DNA of 64,000 bases from CAYTEH01 sp964436765 (GTDB taxonomy: Bacteria; Patescibacteriota; Gracilibacteria; Peribacterales; Peribacteraceae). The position numbers were made by a program, and so were the translations under genes. The stretch covers positions 4,664-68,663 of the forward strand of contig CAYTEH010000004.1 in NCBI GenBank assembly GCA_964436765.1. Reading direction: 5' to 3'. Below are positions 62,164-64,000 of the stretch, piece by piece; the first letter of the stretch is position 1, and the number at the start of each line of letters is the position of its first letter. Below the pieces are notes generated by a model. It saw nothing but the letters and a program-made list of their open reading frames with translations. It had not been told where the DNA came from and searched no databases.

Positions 62164-63183
62164 ATGTCCGACCTCTCTGCCTACCCGGCAAAAATCGCTG
62201 CCGCCGCCTCTGCCGCCGAACTCGAGGCCATCGAACTCGAACTCTTCAGCCGCAAGCACGGCGCGCTCACGATGGCCATGAAGGACCTGGGCAGCCTGCC
62301 GCAGGACCAGAAGATCGCAAAAGGCCGGGAACTGAACGAGCAGAAGAAGGCGCTGACCGAGGCGATCGAGGAGAAGAAGAGAGAACTTTCGCAGTCTTCG
62401 CTCAAAACCCTCGCGTCCACGGACCGGCTGGACGTCACCCTCAATCTCCCGGAGGCCGAGCGCGGACACCTGCACCTGATCCCTCAGTTCATACGGCAAG
62501 TGGAAGAGGTCTTCGGCCGCATGGGGTTCGAAACCGTCGAGGGCCCGGAGATCGAATCGGAGGAAAACAATTTCAACCTGCTGAACATCCCCGAAACGCA
62601 CCCCGCGCGCGACGGCCAGGACACTTTCTGGCTGAAGGGGTACGACACCGAAAAGGATCCCACGAAGCGGATGCTCCTGCGCACGCAGACGTCGCCGGTG
62701 CAGGTGCGCTTTATGCAGTCGCGCAAGCCCCCCTTCCGCATGATCTGCCCGGGACGCGTGTACCGCAAAGACTCCGATGCCACGCACTCGCCCATGTTCC
62801 ACCAGTTCGAGGGGCTCATGATCGGCAAGGACGTCTCGCTCAGCAACCTGAAAGCCGTGCTCATCACCGCGCTGACGGAATTGATCGGCCGTCAGGTGGA
62901 ATTCCGCTTCCGCACGGGCTTCTTCCCGTTCGTGGAACCGGGCCTGGAGATGGACATGATGTGGCAGGGCGACCTGAGCAAGAGCCGCGAGGGCCGCTGG
63001 CTCGAGATGGGCGGCTGCGGCATGGTGCACCCGAACGTCCTTAAAAACTGCGGCATCGACCCCGACGAGTGGCAGGGCTTCGCGTTCGGCTTCGGTGTGG
63101 AGCGACCGCTCATGATCCGCCACCAGATCCCGGACCTTCGCAGTTTCTATCAGGGCGATCTTAGGTTCTTGAAGCAGTTCTGA
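62164..63183 (+). CDS. pheS: Phenylalanine-tRNA ligase alpha subunit
   Basis: The 339-residue product has the N-terminal coiled coil (about 1-85) and the class II catalytic core: motif 2 region RTQTSPVQVRFM, MICPGRVYRKDSDATHSPMFHQFEG, and motif 3 GFAFGFGVERPLMIRH. It should pair with PheT, but pheT does not follow: the next gene is on the other strand 3 nt away. The beta subunit is therefore elsewhere. TACTAT lies 10 nt before the ATG. Confidence 0.96.
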   Translation: MSDLSAYPAKIAAAASAAELEAIELELFSRKHGALTMAMKDLGSLPQDQKIAKGRELNEQKKALTEAIEEKKRELSQSSLKTLASTDRLDVTLNLPEAERGHLHLIPQFIRQVEEVFGRMGFETVEGPEIESEENNFNLLNIPETHPARDGQDTFWLKGYDTEKDPTKRMLLRTQTSPVQVRFMQSRKPPFRMICPGRVYRKDSDATHSPMFHQFEGLMIGKDVSLSNLKAVLITALTELIGRQVEFRFRTGFFPFVEPGLEMDMMWQGDLSKSREGRWLEMGGCGMVHPNVLKNCGIDPDEWQGFAFGFGVERPLMIRHQIPDLRSFYQGDLRFLKQF

Positions 63184-63186
63184 CCC

Positions 63187-63729
63187 TTACGGGAGAATCG
63201 ATTCCAATTCCACGCTGTTCCACTGCATGGGAACGGCCTCGTGGCGCTGCCGCTCAAGCAAAGCATCCAGCTTTGCAAGATCGGCTTGTGACAGGAGAGG
63301 ATTCTCCATCACGAGCAATTCACGGGCAATCTCGCCATTCACGTAGGCTGCCGCCTTCTTCAGCGTCTTCTGCCTGGGAGTTGCCTCTGCAATGACTTCA
63401 GCATGTTCCTCCGGAAAGAGAGGCTCCGGCTCCACCGCATGAACACCGTGTGCATGAAAGGCATCATCAATATGATGCGGTTCCACCAGATGTTCAAAGT
63501 GGATAGCATGTCCGACGCCGTGCCCGCCCACCTCGTGACCACCACCGTGTGACGCATGAATGAGCTCATCAAGATTTTTAGCCGTCTCCCCTGCCTGGTG
63601 TTGCACAACCTTCTGCTCAATAGGAGTAGGAGTCTCCACATGACGTACATGAATCATATCCGGCGCACCCGATGGGAGAATCCTGTCCTCGAGACCCTCG
63701 CCTTCCAATTTGACGTTTCTGGGCTTCAT
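63187..63729 (-). CDS. His-rich protein with LEDRILPSG N-terminal motif
   Basis: The 180-residue product begins MKPRNVKLEGEGLEDRILPS, reminiscent of the LExR.LP/LS signature at the start of many planctomycete exported proteins. A His-rich middle (HASHGGGHEVGGHGVGHAIH, about 60-100) could bind metals. The C-terminal half is helical. ATG 63729 is chosen over 63756 because it puts the motif near the N-terminus. Function unknown. 63757-63850 is AT-rich with the promoter and no gene. Confidence 0.6.
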   Translation of the reverse strand: MKPRNVKLEGEGLEDRILPSGAPDMIHVRHVETPTPIEQKVVQHQAGETAKNLDELIHASHGGGHEVGGHGVGHAIHFEHLVEPHHIDDAFHAHGVHAVEPEPLFPEEHAEVIAEATPRQKTLKKAAAYVNGEIARELLVMENPLLSQADLAKLDALLERQRHEAVPMQWNSVELESILP

Positions 63730-63850
63730 TGAAGATATGTGAAGATGGTTACGCAATTATAAAATATAGTATATATTGTGTCAAGTTTCAACAAACCAGA
63801 TCATAGTCCCAATAAGTGGCTTCTAGTAAGGATTTTTACTGTACGAAGAC

Positions 63851-63885
63851 AAAAGAGGTCCGGCGCGTACTGCTGCTCGGACCTC
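63851..63885 (-). terminator. Rho-independent terminator of the last gene
   Basis: GAGGTCCG and CGGACCTC form an 8-bp stem around 15 nt, followed by TTTT on the minus strand. Confidence 0.8.
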
Positions 63886-63902
63886 CTGGGTCTATATCGT
63901 TA

Positions 63903-64000
63903 CTAGAACGTGTAGTTATTGAAGTTGTCAGCCGATTCAACACGTGGCTTATAGGCCTTCCCGACATTCGGCTTACTCACCTTTGGCAGCTGAACCTGCA
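63903..64000 (-). CDS. Partial hypothetical protein (C-terminus only)
   Basis: The frame is open from the window edge to a TAG at 63903 and encodes the last 31-32 residues (QLPKVSKPNVGKAYKPRVES and on to NNYTF). A terminator follows 18 nt later, which supports a real gene end. The family cannot be told. Confidence 0.6.
   Translation of the reverse strand, partial: QVQLPKVSKPNVGKAYKPRVESADNFNNYTF

Overview
The window looks like part of a metagenome-assembled genome of a Candidate Phyla Radiation (Patescibacteria) bacterium, most like the Peregrinibacteria/Peribacteria group. This lineage call is inferred, not demonstrated. Reasons: moderately high GC; TGA is a normal stop (several ATGA stop/start overlaps), which argues against Gracilibacteria and Absconditabacteria; Shine-Dalgarno sites are scarce and many genes have a -10 box 6-8 nt before the start codon; there are giant lineage-type secreted proteins (DUF4215-type Cys repeats, lamin-tail domains, Ser-rich linkers); and housekeeping genes are scattered singly among large genes of unknown function. 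Two 100-N scaffold gaps are present (1792-1891, 5147-5246). The second is almost certainly false, because its two flanks are the same 55 bp.

Layout. 1-10179 (minus): a five-gene locus of exported Cys-rich proteins. It holds a 1723-residue Cys-repeat/Ig-repeat giant, a Cys-repeat protein interrupted by a gap, two tiny exported proteins and a beta-propeller protein; a short six-Cys 'CC' domain recurs in at least three of them. 10321-13889: cofE-like gene, purN, an FNR-type flavin reductase and carA. 14160-27607: seven genes of unknown function, including a Gly/Tyr/Asn-rich low-complexity protein and four proteins of 484-1219 residues in a minus-strand block. 27795-31127: a lamin-tail/PKD/staphylococcal-nuclease fusion. 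31430-38674: rny, two exported proteins, mutY and an ABC exporter. 38719-43480: a split small membrane gene, tuf, rpsJ, a SerK/ParB-like gene, rnc, nusB and a possible rpmF. 43695-47152: two membrane proteins each built from three pilin-like modules, an SLH-like protein, folP and a zinc-ribbon peptide. 47325-53900: glucan phosphorylase, phosphomannomutase, a type I asparaginase homologue, a structured non-coding RNA of about 360 nt, gmk and a DksA-type zinc finger. 54433-60036: a 5.6-kb integrated element in the 3' end of tRNA-Ala, with a tyrosine and a serine recombinase. 60216-64000: tRNA-Arg(GCG), purE, a family-4 uracil-DNA glycosylase, a membrane protein, pheS, a His-rich protein and a partial gene.

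Themes. Purine, folate and pyrimidine genes (purN, purE, folP, carA) occur as isolated genes, so the cell keeps some biosynthesis. RNA processing and translation genes (rny, rnc, nusB, tuf, rpsJ, pheS) are typical. Intergenic DNA is unusually rich in inverted 'word' repeats (GGGTTA, ATGACCA, AGAGAAAAG families) and REP-like palindromes. Similar palindromic or repetitive segments sit in frame inside purN, carA, mutY and the lamin-tail gene. Both base-excision glycosylases (MutY, UDG) lack two of the four Fe-S cysteines. The strongest candidates for undescribed biology are the ncRNA at 52372-52732, the CC-domain secreted locus, the triple-pilin proteins, the in-frame palindromes and the duplicated nusB start.
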